Part shown: positions 12,844 to 21,843 of the stretch, piece by piece | Layout: every line of letters begins with the position of its first letter | Position numbering within the stretch: the stretch's first letter is position 1 | NCBI GenBank assembly: GCA_910588985.1 | Contig: CAJURO010000019.1 | Coordinates: 1 to 36,182, forward strand | Source: an uncultured Eggerthellaceae bacterium | Lineage (GTDB): Bacteria > Actinomycetota > Coriobacteriia > Coriobacteriales > Eggerthellaceae | Reading direction: 5' to 3' | DNA length: 36,182 nucleotides | Notes under the pieces: model-generated | Seen by the model: the letters and a program-made list of their open reading frames with translations, nothing else | The model's database searches: none | Told to the model about the DNA's origin: nothing | Program-made: the position numbers and the translations under genes

Positions 12844-14820
12844 ATGAGGAAATTCAAGACAGAGAGCAAGAAGCTGCTTGACCTGATGATCAACTCGATC
12901 TACACGAATCGAGAGATCTTCTTGCGCGAGCTCATTTCCAACGCATCAGATGCGGTCGACAAGCTCTACTTCAGGAGCCTTGTGGATGAGGACGTGCAGA
13001 TCAATCGCGCAGACCTTGCCATTACGGTCGCGTTTGACAAGGATGCGCGTACGGTCACGGTATCTGACAATGGCATTGGCATGTCTAAGGACGACTTGGA
13101 CAAGAATCTGGGCACCATCGCCCATTCGGATTCGTTCGAGTTCAAGGCTGACCAGAACAAAGAAGGACTGGCTGCGGCTGATCCAGATGACACCCCTGTA
13201 GCCGATGTTGACATCATCGGTCAGTTCGGCGTTGGGTTCTACTCTGCATTCATGGTTGGCAAGAAGGTGAAGGTCATCTCGCGTGCCTACGGGTCGGACG
13301 AAGCATGGGCGTGGGAGAGCGACGGCATCGAAGGGTATACGCTCTCCCCAGCTGAGCGCTCCGAGCATGGCACAGACGTTATCGTCTCTCTAAAGGACAA
13401 CACCGACGAAGAGCGCTATGACACCTTCGCCACCGAATCTGGCTTACGACAGCTGATCAAGCGCTATAGCAACTATGTGCGCTATCCGATCCAGATGGAA
13501 GTGACGAAGACGCGCACGTTGCCGAAGCCTGACGACGCAGGTGATGACTACAAGCCTGAGTACGAGGAGTACACCGAGATCGAGACCATCAACTCGATGA
13601 TCCCGATCTGGAAGCGCCGCAAGTCAGATGTGACCGACGAGGAGTACAACGAGTTCTACAAGACCGACTTCCATGATTTCGAGGATCCGCTGGATGTCAT
13701 GTCGCTTCACGCTGAAGGCACGCTCAACTATGACGCGCTCATGTTCGTCCCCTCGCACGCGCCCTACGACATGTGGTCGAAGGATTACAAGAAGGGGCTC
13801 GCGCTCTATTCCTCGAGCGTGCTCATCATGGAGAAGTGCGAAGAGCTGGTCCCCGATTACTTCAACTTCGTGCGTGGCATCGTTGATTCGGCAGACCTCA
13901 CGCTCAACATCTCCCGTGAGACGCTGCAGCACAACAGCCAGCTGCGCGCCATCGCTCGCAGGCTGGAGAAGAAGATCAAGCAGAACCTTGCCTCGCTTCG
14001 CGATGACGAGCGTGAGAAGTACGAGTCGTTCTTCTCCGAATTCGGACGCACGCTGAAATATGGCTTGTATGCCTCATATGGCATGGCACGTGAGACCTTG
14101 GCTGACCTGCTGATGTTCTACTCGGCGAAGCAGCAGAAGATGATCACGCTTGATGAGTACATCGCAGATGCGCCTGCGGATGCTGAGGCGATCTACTTCG
14201 CAGCGGGTGACTCCAAGGAACGCCTTGCGCAGATGCCCATTGTCACAACGGTGCTCGCGAAGGGCTATGATGTGCTGCTTTGCGATGAGAACGTTGACGA
14301 GTTCTGCATGATGGCGCTTGGCCAGTATGCAAGCACGCGCGAAGTGGCGCTCGAAGGCGAAGAGCCCAAGCAGTGGCCTCTCAAGAACGTCGGTGGCGAA
14401 GACCTTGGTCTGACCACCGAAGCCGAGAAGGAGAAGGCTGAGGAGACCACGAAGGAGAACGCCGAGCTCTTCGATGCCATGAAGGAAGCCCTTGATGGCA
14501 AGGTGGAGAAGGTTGTCGTCTCAACGCGTCTGACTGATTCGCCTGTCGTGTTGACCACAGAAGGTGCAGTATCCCTTCAGATGGCTCAGATGTTGAAGTC
14601 GCAGCCAGGATCAGAAGAGGCTCCCAGCGCGCATGTGGTGCTCGAGGTGAATGCTGAGCATCCGATCTTCGAGACCATGAAGAGCGCTCATGCTGCGGGT
14701 GAGACCGACAAGGTCAATGAGTACACGCAGATCCTCTACGATCAAGCGCTCCTTGTTGAGGGGCTGCCCATCGACAACCCGCTCGCATTCGCTCAGAAGG
14801 TCACAAGCTTGATGAAGTAA
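12844..14820 (+). CDS. htpG: HtpG (Hsp90) chaperone
   Basis: A 658-aa Hsp90 homologue. The GHKL ATPase domain begins at residue 1 ('FKTESKKLLDLMINSIYTNREIFLRELISNASDA'), with DNGIGM, a 'GTIAHSDSFEF' lid region and GQFGVGFYSAFMV, all needed for ATP binding. The middle domain carries 'YVRYPIQME', the catalytic-loop arginine in 'LNISRETLQHN' and 'LKYG'. The C-terminal dimerisation domain ends 'NPLAFAQKVTSLMK', with no MEEVD, as expected for bacteria. An Asp/Glu-rich insertion near residues 100-118 is slightly longer than in E. coli. The Shine-Dalgarno AGAAGG lies about 11 bases before the ATG. Expression should be controlled by the CIRCE promoter upstream, and a terminator follows at 14851. Confidence 0.97.
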   Translation: MRKFKTESKKLLDLMINSIYTNREIFLRELISNASDAVDKLYFRSLVDEDVQINRADLAITVAFDKDARTVTVSDNGIGMSKDDLDKNLGTIAHSDSFEFKADQNKEGLAAADPDDTPVADVDIIGQFGVGFYSAFMVGKKVKVISRAYGSDEAWAWESDGIEGYTLSPAERSEHGTDVIVSLKDNTDEERYDTFATESGLRQLIKRYSNYVRYPIQMEVTKTRTLPKPDDAGDDYKPEYEEYTEIETINSMIPIWKRRKSDVTDEEYNEFYKTDFHDFEDPLDVMSLHAEGTLNYDALMFVPSHAPYDMWSKDYKKGLALYSSSVLIMEKCEELVPDYFNFVRGIVDSADLTLNISRETLQHNSQLRAIARRLEKKIKQNLASLRDDEREKYESFFSEFGRTLKYGLYASYGMARETLADLLMFYSAKQQKMITLDEYIADAPADAEAIYFAAGDSKERLAQMPIVTTVLAKGYDVLLCDENVDEFCMMALGQYASTREVALEGEEPKQWPLKNVGGEDLGLTTEAEKEKAEETTKENAELFDAMKEALDGKVEKVVVSTRLTDSPVVLTTEGAVSLQMAQMLKSQPGSEEAPSAHVVLEVNAEHPIFETMKSAHAAGETDKVNEYTQILYDQALLVEGLPIDNPLAFAQKVTSLMK

Positions 14821-14850
14821 TCTGCTGTTCAAAGCGACGGATCACCAACA

Positions 14851-14881
14851 AAAGCTCGGGTGCGTGCATCCGAGCTTTTTT
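14851..14881 (+). terminator. Terminator after htpG, probably bidirectional
   Basis: AAAGCTCGG.TGC (from 14851) pairs with GCA.CCGAGCTTT (to 14878) with a two-base turn and a G-T pair, then runs into T residues. The minus-strand reading also has a T-run, so it can serve the convergent DUF2064 gene too. Confidence 0.9.
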
Positions 14882-14890
14882 GCATTCAGC

Positions 14891-15718
14891 CTAGATCACA
14901 TCGATGGCATCTCGTGGGTCCACGAGGTCATTCGGTGGGATGCGCACTTCCTCGCATCCTATCTCGCGCAGCACGGTGGCCGTGTGCGCGGGAGGGGTGG
15001 AGTCATCGAAGCGAGACGTGTACATGAGTGCGCCCACGAGCGTGATCGTGTGCATGAGATCAGCGATGGTGTCAACATCTGGCACAGGGGGAAGATAGAG
15101 AGCAGGTAGGTGCGCGGCCTTCGCCTTCTCTATGTAAGCAGGCAGCACGGTGAGCCCTGTTTGGTTGTAGAACACGCCTGTGTGATCGAATGGGGTCCTG
15201 CGCGTCCAGCCAACGATGCTCACGCCCATCTCCTGATCGGGAGCAAGCACGATGCCGCCCTTATCCTCTTCACCGAGGAGTATGAGCGCTTCGAATCCGC
15301 GGATCACATCCGCTTCGGTAAGCGCAGGCATGTCGGCTCCCATGGAGAGGATCGTATCCGACCCAGAAGCGAAGCATTGCGCGAAAGCGTCATTGTAGTG
15401 CTCGTCGAACGTAGAGCCCGCGTCAGTTATGAAGCGAAGGCGCTCATCGGCGATGCCCTCTGCTTCGAAGAGCGTGCGCATAGCTTCGACATTCGCAGCA
15501 GGGGCAACTGACACGACCAGCTCGAACTCATCTTCAGGATGCGTTCGTTCCAGCTTGTTGAAGGCGCTCAAGCTAATAGCAACGACATCCAAAAGCATGG
15601 CGCGGAAAAGATCGCATGCCACTTCTGGCGGGAAGGTGCCGTCTTTGAGCGTGGTCAGCCGCGTCTTGACACGCCCCACCTCGGGAAGCTTGCTGAATAG
15701 GAGCATCGTATGTTTCAT
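14891..15718 (-). CDS. DUF2064 / TIGR04282-type glycosyltransferase-A-like protein
   Basis: A 275-aa protein with the family's N-terminal nucleotide-binding motif in the form FSKLPEVGRVKTRL (residues about 8-21). It has an 'SMGADMPAL' segment (about 123-131) equivalent to the metal-binding DxP motif, and a later 'KGGIVLAPDQEMGVSIVGW' segment. The fold is GT-A, related to CofC-like nucleotidyltransferases. Members near arsenosugar genes are annotated as arsenosugar biosynthesis glycosyltransferases, but nothing here supports that substrate. The C-terminal 50-60 residues extend beyond the usual 200-220 length. Convergent with htpG. ATG 15718 has GAGG ten bases upstream; ATG 15706 is an alternative. 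Confidence 0.82.
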   Translation of the reverse strand: MKHTMLLFSKLPEVGRVKTRLTTLKDGTFPPEVACDLFRAMLLDVVAISLSAFNKLERTHPEDEFELVVSVAPAANVEAMRTLFEAEGIADERLRFITDAGSTFDEHYNDAFAQCFASGSDTILSMGADMPALTEADVIRGFEALILLGEEDKGGIVLAPDQEMGVSIVGWTRRTPFDHTGVFYNQTGLTVLPAYIEKAKAAHLPALYLPPVPDVDTIADLMHTITLVGALMYTSRFDDSTPPAHTATVLREIGCEEVRIPPNDLVDPRDAIDVI

Positions 15719-15779
15719 GTGAGCGAGGCCTCAACTTCTCTCTCGGGTGCGTTCCCTAGAAATATACCGTACCTCTGAG

Positions 15780-15845
15780 TTGCTCTCAATCGCTGGCATG
15801 TTATACTCACTTCACTCCATTACAGTAGAGTGGTAATGTAGTGAG
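15780..15845 (+). promoter_or_regulatory. Promoter and candidate operator of the amino acid ABC operon
   Basis: TTGCTC (15780-15785) and TATACT (15802-15807) are 16 bases apart. Just downstream lies a broken inverted repeat: CTCACT (15806-15811) with AGTGAG (15840-15845), and inside it CATTAC (15818-15823) with GTAATG (15833-15838). Its position over the start site suits a repressor site, but no regulator gene is adjacent. Confidence 0.55.
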
Positions 15846-15871
15846 AGAGGATTAACACGGAGGGATTGACC

Positions 15872-16720
15872 ATGAAGAAAGTATTGACCCTTGCCACCGC
15901 CCTTGTTGCTGTGGCGCTCTCGGCCCTTTTGATCGCCGGGTGCTCGAACGGAGCTTCCTCAAGCTCGTCTTCGTCTGCAAGCTCGGCTGCTTCAGAGGAA
16001 GGAACCACGCTCATCGTTGGATTCGACAATTCATATCCGCCCTATGGATTCATTGGCGATGATGGTGAGTACACAGGCCTTGACCTTGACCTTGCTCAGG
16101 CTGTTGCCGACTATTACGGCTGGACGGTCGAGTTCATGCCGATCGACTGGGATGCGAAGGATGCCCTTCTCGACCAGGGCACCGTGAACTGCATCTGGAA
16201 CGGCTTCACCATGGAAGGCCGCGAGGATAGCTACAATTTCTCAGAGCCCTACATGCTCAACGAGCAGGTCATCGTTGTGAAGGCTGATTCTGGCATCATG
16301 TCCGAGGCTGACCTTGCTGGCAAGGTTGCCATCACCCAGATCGACTCTGCTGCACTTGACGTTCTTGAGGGCGACAAGAAGGATCTGGCAGACACGTTCC
16401 AGACCCTTGACACGATCTCTGACTACAACAACGCGTTCATGCAGCTTGAGGCTGGCACTGTTGATGCTGTTGCATGCGACCTGTCCATCGCTGCTTATCA
16501 GATGGCTGCGAACCCAGGTGTCTATGTGCAGCTTCCCGAGCCGCTCTCAAGCGAGCACTATGCTGTTGGCTTCGCTAAGACTGGCGATGGCAAAGCGCTT
16601 GCCGAGAAGATCAACGAGGCTCTTGCAGCACTCGATGCTGACGGCACCGTCAAGACCATCTGCGAGAAGTATGCAGACTATGGCGTGAGCTATGACAACT
16701 GGGTGCTTGGCAAGGAATAG
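15872..16720 (+). CDS. Amino acid ABC transporter substrate-binding lipoprotein (family 3)
   Basis: A 282-aa protein with a lipoprotein signal peptide: Lys-Lys at residues 2-3, a hydrophobic stretch, and lipobox LIAGC with Cys24 as the anchor. A Ser/Ala linker of about 20 residues follows, then a type 3 solute-binding domain: 'LIVGFDNSYPPYGFIGDDGEYTGLDLDLAQAVA', 'WDAKDALLDQGTVNCIWNGFTMEGRE' and a 'DGKALAEKINEALAALDADGTVKTICEKY' end. The family binds polar or charged amino acids outside the membrane; the exact ligand is not readable. The ATG at 15872 has GGAGGG seven bases upstream, preferable to TTG 15866. It is first in the operon with the permease and ATPase; a strong hairpin after its stop probably raises its level over theirs. 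Confidence 0.93.
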   Translation: MKKVLTLATALVAVALSALLIAGCSNGASSSSSSSASSAASEEGTTLIVGFDNSYPPYGFIGDDGEYTGLDLDLAQAVADYYGWTVEFMPIDWDAKDALLDQGTVNCIWNGFTMEGREDSYNFSEPYMLNEQVIVVKADSGIMSEADLAGKVAITQIDSAALDVLEGDKKDLADTFQTLDTISDYNNAFMQLEAGTVDAVACDLSIAAYQMAANPGVYVQLPEPLSSEHYAVGFAKTGDGKALAEKINEALAALDADGTVKTICEKYADYGVSYDNWVLGKE

Positions 16721-16737
16721 CATCTAGCATTCACGTG

Positions 16738-16764
16738 AGGCGGGCGACATCGTGTCGCCCGCCT
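16738..16764 (+). other. Intercistronic hairpin between binding-protein and permease genes
   Basis: AGGCGGGCGACA (16738-16749) is perfectly complementary to 16753-16764 around the loop TCG. Only a weak T-rich tail follows. Such hairpins in ABC operons commonly act as partial terminators or 3' stabilisers favouring the binding protein (general knowledge). Confidence 0.75.
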
Positions 16765-16786
16765 TGTTTCGTCGAAAGGGGGCGCT

Positions 16787-17440
16787 ATGGAATTCAGCGT
16801 GATGATGTCGCTCTTGGCTAGCGGCCTTGCATTGACGGTGCAGATCTTCATCGTCACACTGATCGGCGCGCTTCCCCTTGGCATCGTGGTCGCGCTTTGC
16901 CGCATGAGCCGCTTCAAGGTCGTGTCGGTCATTGCTCAGTTCTACATCTCGATCCTGCGCGGCACGCCGCTCATGCTTCAGCTGATGGCTATCATGTTCG
17001 GCCCATACTATCTTTTTGGGCTCAACATGGGCACTGACTGGAAGTACTGGGCATGTGACATCGGCTTCATCCTCAACTATGCTGCCTACTTCGGGGAGAT
17101 CTATCGCAGCGGCATCCAGTCCATCCCACGTGGGCAGTATGAAGCAGCAAGCGTGCTTGGCTATACGCGCGCGCAGACCTTCTTCAAGATCGTCTTACCG
17201 CAGGTCATCAAGCGCATCTTGCCTGCTATGGGCAACGAGATCATCACGCTCGTGAAGGATACGTCCCTTGCGTTCGTGCTCGGCATCGCCGAGATGTTCT
17301 CTCAGGCGAAGGCGCTTGCGGCGCGCGAGGTCTCGATGATCCCATATGCATTGGCGGCGTTGATCTACTGGGTGTTCTGCTTGATCATCGAGTTCGTGCT
17401 GAATCGGACCGAGAAGAAGCTCGACTATTATCATGACTGA
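16787..17440 (+). CDS. Amino acid ABC transporter permease
   Basis: A 217-aa HisMQ/GlnP-type permease with about five membrane segments. The 'ALTVQIFIVTLIGALPLGIVVALCRMS' start is typical of polar amino acid permeases. The cytoplasmic EAA loop, which contacts the ATPase, is seen as 'YEAASVLGYTRAQTFFKIVLPQ' at about residues 122-143. ATG 16787 follows AAAGGGGG. It is the only permease gene here, so the transporter probably uses a homodimer. The ATPase gene starts 33 bases after the stop. Confidence 0.93.
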   Translation: MEFSVMMSLLASGLALTVQIFIVTLIGALPLGIVVALCRMSRFKVVSVIAQFYISILRGTPLMLQLMAIMFGPYYLFGLNMGTDWKYWACDIGFILNYAAYFGEIYRSGIQSIPRGQYEAASVLGYTRAQTFFKIVLPQVIKRILPAMGNEIITLVKDTSLAFVLGIAEMFSQAKALAAREVSMIPYALAALIYWVFCLIIEFVLNRTEKKLDYYHD

Positions 17441-17473
17441 TCGGTGCTGTCAGCTGAGGGAGGCTCGAAGCTA

Positions 17474-18244
17474 GTGGAGAAGAATGCGGCAGTCGTTTCG
17501 CTTGCACATGCACGCAAGTCGTTTGGGAAGAACGAGGTGCTGAAGGACATCTCGCTCACGGTCGAACAAGGGGATGTGCTTGCCATCATCGGACCTTCTG
17601 GCGGGGGCAAGTCAACGCTCCTTCGTTGCCTGACGCTCCTTGAGACGCTCGATGCGGGAGACCTGTCCTATGGGGATTTGTGCGTGGCATCCACGAACGA
17701 TAAGGGTGAAGCCGTCTATGGCGGCAAGGACGTCATTCGTCAAGCCAAGACGCGCTACGGGCTTGTCTTCCAGGACTTCAACCTCTTTCCCCACTATACC
17801 GTCCTCAAGAACGTGACCGACCCGCTTGTGACCGTCCTTGGGATGGATAAGCGTGAGGCCGAAGAGCGCGGGCGCAACCTTCTGGCGAAGATGGGGTTGA
17901 CGGGCAAAGAGGACCAGGTGCCGTGCGACCTGTCGGGTGGTCAGCAACAGCGCGTTGCCATTGCGCGTGCCCTTGCCATGAATCCCGACGTGCTCTTCTT
18001 CGACGAGCCAACGAGTGCGCTTGATCCTGAGCTTACGCGCGAGGTGCTCAAGGTCATTCGCGAATTGGCTGCTGAGCATATGACCATGGTGATCGTCACG
18101 CACGAGATGTCATTCGCGCGTGATGTTGCCGATCAGCTCATCTTCATGGATGGCGGCTGCGTTGTTGAGAGCGGTCGCGCCCAGGATGTGATCACGGCGC
18201 CGAAGCATGAGCGCACGAAGGCTTTCCTCTCAAACTACAGATAA
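17474..18244 (+). CDS. Amino acid ABC transporter ATP-binding protein
   Basis: A 256-aa ABC ATPase of the GlnQ/HisP group: Walker A GPSGGGKST (40-48), Q-loop in 'LVFQDFNLFPHYTVLKNV', signature LSGGQQQR, Walker B VLFFDEP and the switch His in 'VIVTHEMSFA'. GTG 17474 is chosen because GGGAGG lies about ten bases upstream. An in-frame GTG at 17444 would add ten residues that look non-homologous. Together with the lipoprotein and permease it completes an ATP-driven amino acid importer. Confidence 0.94.
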   Translation: MEKNAAVVSLAHARKSFGKNEVLKDISLTVEQGDVLAIIGPSGGGKSTLLRCLTLLETLDAGDLSYGDLCVASTNDKGEAVYGGKDVIRQAKTRYGLVFQDFNLFPHYTVLKNVTDPLVTVLGMDKREAEERGRNLLAKMGLTGKEDQVPCDLSGGQQQRVAIARALAMNPDVLFFDEPTSALDPELTREVLKVIRELAAEHMTMVIVTHEMSFARDVADQLIFMDGGCVVESGRAQDVITAPKHERTKAFLSNYR

Positions 18245-18297
18245 AACACACCGCGAACGTCGCAGATGCTGCTATCATGGCATCGATGACAAGTTGC

Positions 18298-18338
18298 GCA
18301 CCAGTTCTCATCTGAACACAAGATTTGGTGCTCTTTTT
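18298..18338 (+). terminator. Candidate terminator after the ABC operon
   Basis: GCACCA (18298-18303) pairs with TGGTGC (18326-18331) around an inner GTTC/GAAC hairpin, and TCTTTTT follows. The stem is short, so confidence is moderate. The dnaE promoter must lie in or just after this 113-base gap; I cannot assign it. Confidence 0.5.
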
Positions 18339-18357
18339 CTGATAAGAGGCACAATAT

Positions 18358-21300
18358 ATGGCGTTCGTGCATTTGCATAATCATTCGGAATACTCGCTGT
18401 TGGACGGCATCACGCACATCAAGGACATGGTGCGCCGTGCTGCCGATCTTGGCATGCCCGCTGTTGCGCTCACCGATCACGGTGTCATGTCGGGCACGGT
18501 GGAGCTCTGTGACGCCTGCGAGGCCATTCGAGAGGAGACGGGTAAGAGCGTGAAGCCCATCTATGGGTGCGAGGTCTACTTCACCACTGATGAGGAGCTT
18601 CGCACGGATGTGCGCTCGCGCCTCTTCCATCTTCTCCTTTTGGCGAAGACGACGGAGGGCTACCACAACCTGCTCAAGCTCGTGTCCGAATCACATGTTG
18701 ACAATTTCTACTACAAGCCGCGGACCACGTTCTCGCAGCTTCAGAAGTATGGGCATGGCCTGATCGGGGCCTCTGCCTGCTTGGCAGGCATCATCCCGCG
18801 TCTGCTCGATACGAACCAGTTCGACGATGCGGTCGAATGGGCGCGCAAGTTCGCCGGTTGCTTCGATGAGGGCGATTTCTACATCGAGCTGCAGAACCAA
18901 GGCCTCATGACCGACGGAGGCATGACCCAAACAGAGCTCAACCATGCGCTTACGCGCGTGGCGAAGGAAGTGGGCCTGAAGACCATCGCGACGAACGATT
19001 TCCACTATCTCCTTCAAGAGGATGCACGCGCGCAGGACATCATGCTGTGCATCGGCACGAAGTCGAACTACAACGACGAGAATCGCATGCGCTTCGAGAA
19101 CGATCAGTTCTACATGAAGACGGAAGAGGAGATGCGCGAAGCTCTTGCGGATTTCCCTGAGGCGTGCGATACCACGGTCGAAGTGGCTGAGAAATGCAAT
19201 GTTGAGATCGAGCACGAGATCATTCTCCCGCGCTTCCCGCTGCCCGAGGGCGAAACGGATGAGAGCTGGTTTCGGAAGCGCGTGCAAGAAGGGCTTGAGA
19301 AGCGCTATGGCACGCCTGTACCGCCAGAGGCGCAAGAGCGTGCAGATTACGAGATGGGGATCATCATCCAACAAGGATTCCCTGCATACTTCCTTATCGT
19401 GCAGGAGTACATCGAGTGGGCGCGCAGCCAAGGCATCGGCGTCGGCCCTGGTCGTGGGTCGGCTGCTGGCGCCATCGTTGCCTATGCTATGGGCATCACC
19501 GACCTTGAGCCGCTCTCGAACGGATTGCTCTTCGAGCGCTTCCTCTCTCCTGAGCGCGTTGAGATGCCCGATATCGACGTCGACTTCGAGCAGGGACGAC
19601 GCGAAGAGGTCATCAACCACATCAAGGATGTCTATGGGGCCGACCACGTTTCCCAGGTGATCACGTTCGGCACCTTGCAGGCTAAGAACGCAGTGCGAGA
19701 CTCTGCGCGCGTCCTTGGCTACTCATACGCAGCGGGCGACCGCATCTGCAAGATGATCGGCGATGACCTTGGCATCACCATCAAGGAGGCCATTGCCAAG
19801 AACCCAGAGCTTGCCCAAGCGTACGAGGCTGAAGAGGAAGTCAAGACCATCATCGACGCGGCGCTTTCCATCGAAGGCAATGTTCGCGGCGAAGGCGTGC
19901 ATGCATGCGCCACGATCATCTGCCGCGACCCTATGTCCGATCATGTGCCCATGAAGCTCGATAAGAAGGAAGGCGCCATCATCACCCAATATGATGGCCA
20001 CTACACTCCCGAGCTGGGCTTGCTCAAGATGGACTTCCTGGGGCTTCGCACCCTTGACGTGCTTTCGATGGCCTGTCGCAACATTGCCGAGCGCACGGGC
20101 GTGAAGATCGTGCCAGAAGAGATACCCACCGATGATGAGAAGGCGTTCGCGCTCATGCGTGCAGGCAACATGGATGGCCTCTTCCAGGTTGAAGGCGCGC
20201 TCTATGTGAGCTTGTTCAAGCGCCTCCCTCCGAGCCGATTCGCCGATATCGTAGCTTCGATCGCGCTGAATCGCCCTGGCCCTCTTGAGTCTGGCATGGT
20301 CGACGACTATGTCGAGGTGGCAAGTGGCCGTAAGGCCATTCACTACTATGACGATCGCCTGCGTCCCATTCTTGAAGAGACGTACGGCACCATGGTCTAT
20401 CAAGAGCAGATCATGCAGATCTCCATGGCCATGAGCGGCTTTTCGGCTGGAAAGGCTGATAAGCTGCGCAAGGCTATGGGCAAGAAGAAGATCGATGTCA
20501 TGAAGGAGCTCCAGGAGGATTGGAACACAGGAGCTGTGGAGAATGGCTTCTCGCTTGAGATCGCCAAGCAGATCTGGGCTGATGCCGAGAAGTTCGCTAA
20601 GTATGCGTTCAACAAGTCGCATTCTGCTGCGTATGCCATCCTCGTCATGCGAACGGCATATCTGAAGGCGCACTACCCCAACGACTTCATGGCAGCGGTG
20701 CTCTCCAGCTATATGGGCAACACCGATCGCTTGATCCGCTACATCGCCAGCTGCAACCATAACGGCACGCCTGTGCTGCCTCCTGATATCAACTCATCGA
20801 ATGTTGAGTTCACACCAGTTGAGAACGGCATCCGCTTCGGCTTGATGGGCGTGCGTGGTATCGGACGTAATGTTGCCGACACGATCATCCAAGAGCGTGA
20901 GCAAGGTGGCCCCTTCGCTTCGCTCCATGATTTTGTCGATCGCATCGACCTGCGTACCGTCAATCGCAAGGCGATGGACGCGCTCATCAAAGGAGGCGCG
21001 TTCGATTCCACAGGCTATACGCGCCGCCAGCTTGTCCATTTCCTGAACGAGACGACCATGATCGAAGATGCGGTCAAGCGTCAGAAGGACGCCGATATCG
21101 GTCAAGGAACAATCTTTGACATGTTCGCCGAGGAAGAGGGCTCCTCTGCGCAAGATATGCCCGCTCCTGATGGGATCGAGTGGCCCAAGCGCGAGAAGCT
21201 GCGCTGGGAGAAGGAGACGATGGGCATCTATGTCTCCGAACACCCATTGGCGCCCTATGAAGATGCTCTTGCGAAGATATCCAAGTACCAGCTTGGAGAT

Positions 21301-21810
21301 TTGGCCGATGCAAAGCATGACATAAAGAATGCGAACTTCGTCGGCATGATCGCCGATGTTTCAACGCGCCAGACCAAGCGCGGCACCACGATGGCCATCT
21401 TCCAACTTGAGGATGCGACAGGCATGATCGAGTGCATCGTCTTCGACTTCGAGAAGTACTCTGATGTTGTCTATGAGGATGCTATCGTGAAGGTGCGTGG
21501 AACATTTGAGGTGAATGATCGTGGCAACCAGATCATCGCGCGCGAGGTGAGCTTGCTTGAGCTTGCTGAGGAGACACAACCGAAGGCACCAGGACATCTT
21601 GAGATCGCACTTCACTCAAGCGAATTCGATCAGAATCGCTCAGCGCATCTCAACCGTATCCTCAAGTCGTTCCCAGGGCGCGATGGCGTGGTGCTCCTTG
21701 TCGACCAATCCGATGGTCGCAAGTTCCGTGCAGAGCTGCCGCTCAAGGTTGACTCCTCTTCTCCCGTCTTGCATGGCGAGCTTCAGCAGCTCTTCGGGCG
21801 TGCTGTGTAG
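18358..21810 (+). CDS. dnaE: DNA polymerase III alpha subunit (DnaE type)
   Basis: An 1150-aa replicative polymerase. The PHP domain opens with HLHNHSEYSLLDG (residues 5-17) and TDHG (about 41-44), and keeps the histidine-rich metal-site pattern. The polymerase core has 'GVGPGRGSAAGAIVAYAMGIT' (about 360-380), the catalytic aspartates in PDIDVDF (about 404-410), and 'FNKSHSAAYAILVMRTAYLKAHYP'. A helix-hairpin-helix region near 'LMGVRGIGRNVADTII' and an OB fold ('NFVGMIADVSTRQTKRGTTMAIFQLED', about 980-1060) follow, with a short C-terminal domain. Length and order fit DnaE1-type enzymes; there is no DnaQ-like exonuclease domain. ATG 18358 has AGAGG upstream. truA starts 33 bases after the stop. 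Confidence 0.97.
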   Translation: MAFVHLHNHSEYSLLDGITHIKDMVRRAADLGMPAVALTDHGVMSGTVELCDACEAIREETGKSVKPIYGCEVYFTTDEELRTDVRSRLFHLLLLAKTTEGYHNLLKLVSESHVDNFYYKPRTTFSQLQKYGHGLIGASACLAGIIPRLLDTNQFDDAVEWARKFAGCFDEGDFYIELQNQGLMTDGGMTQTELNHALTRVAKEVGLKTIATNDFHYLLQEDARAQDIMLCIGTKSNYNDENRMRFENDQFYMKTEEEMREALADFPEACDTTVEVAEKCNVEIEHEIILPRFPLPEGETDESWFRKRVQEGLEKRYGTPVPPEAQERADYEMGIIIQQGFPAYFLIVQEYIEWARSQGIGVGPGRGSAAGAIVAYAMGITDLEPLSNGLLFERFLSPERVEMPDIDVDFEQGRREEVINHIKDVYGADHVSQVITFGTLQAKNAVRDSARVLGYSYAAGDRICKMIGDDLGITIKEAIAKNPELAQAYEAEEEVKTIIDAALSIEGNVRGEGVHACATIICRDPMSDHVPMKLDKKEGAIITQYDGHYTPELGLLKMDFLGLRTLDVLSMACRNIAERTGVKIVPEEIPTDDEKAFALMRAGNMDGLFQVEGALYVSLFKRLPPSRFADIVASIALNRPGPLESGMVDDYVEVASGRKAIHYYDDRLRPILEETYGTMVYQEQIMQISMAMSGFSAGKADKLRKAMGKKKIDVMKELQEDWNTGAVENGFSLEIAKQIWADAEKFAKYAFNKSHSAAYAILVMRTAYLKAHYPNDFMAAVLSSYMGNTDRLIRYIASCNHNGTPVLPPDINSSNVEFTPVENGIRFGLMGVRGIGRNVADTIIQEREQGGPFASLHDFVDRIDLRTVNRKAMDALIKGGAFDSTGYTRRQLVHFLNETTMIEDAVKRQKDADIGQGTIFDMFAEEEGSSAQDMPAPDGIEWPKREKLRWEKETMGIYVSEHPLAPYEDALAKISKYQLGDLADAKHDIKNANFVGMIADVSTRQTKRGTTMAIFQLEDATGMIECIVFDFEKYSDVVYEDAIVKVRGTFEVNDRGNQIIAREVSLLELAEETQPKAPGHLEIALHSSEFDQNRSAHLNRILKSFPGRDGVVLLVDQSDGRKFRAELPLKVDSSSPVLHGELQQLFGRAV

Positions 21811-21843
21811 CGCGCTGCTTGGGCTGAGCAAAAGGGGCAAGCA

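Noticed and set aside
19723..20760. 345-aa open frame opposite dnaE (and others at 18691-19647)
   Set aside because: These mirror the codon bias of dnaE, show no domain, and lie wholly inside a convincing gene.
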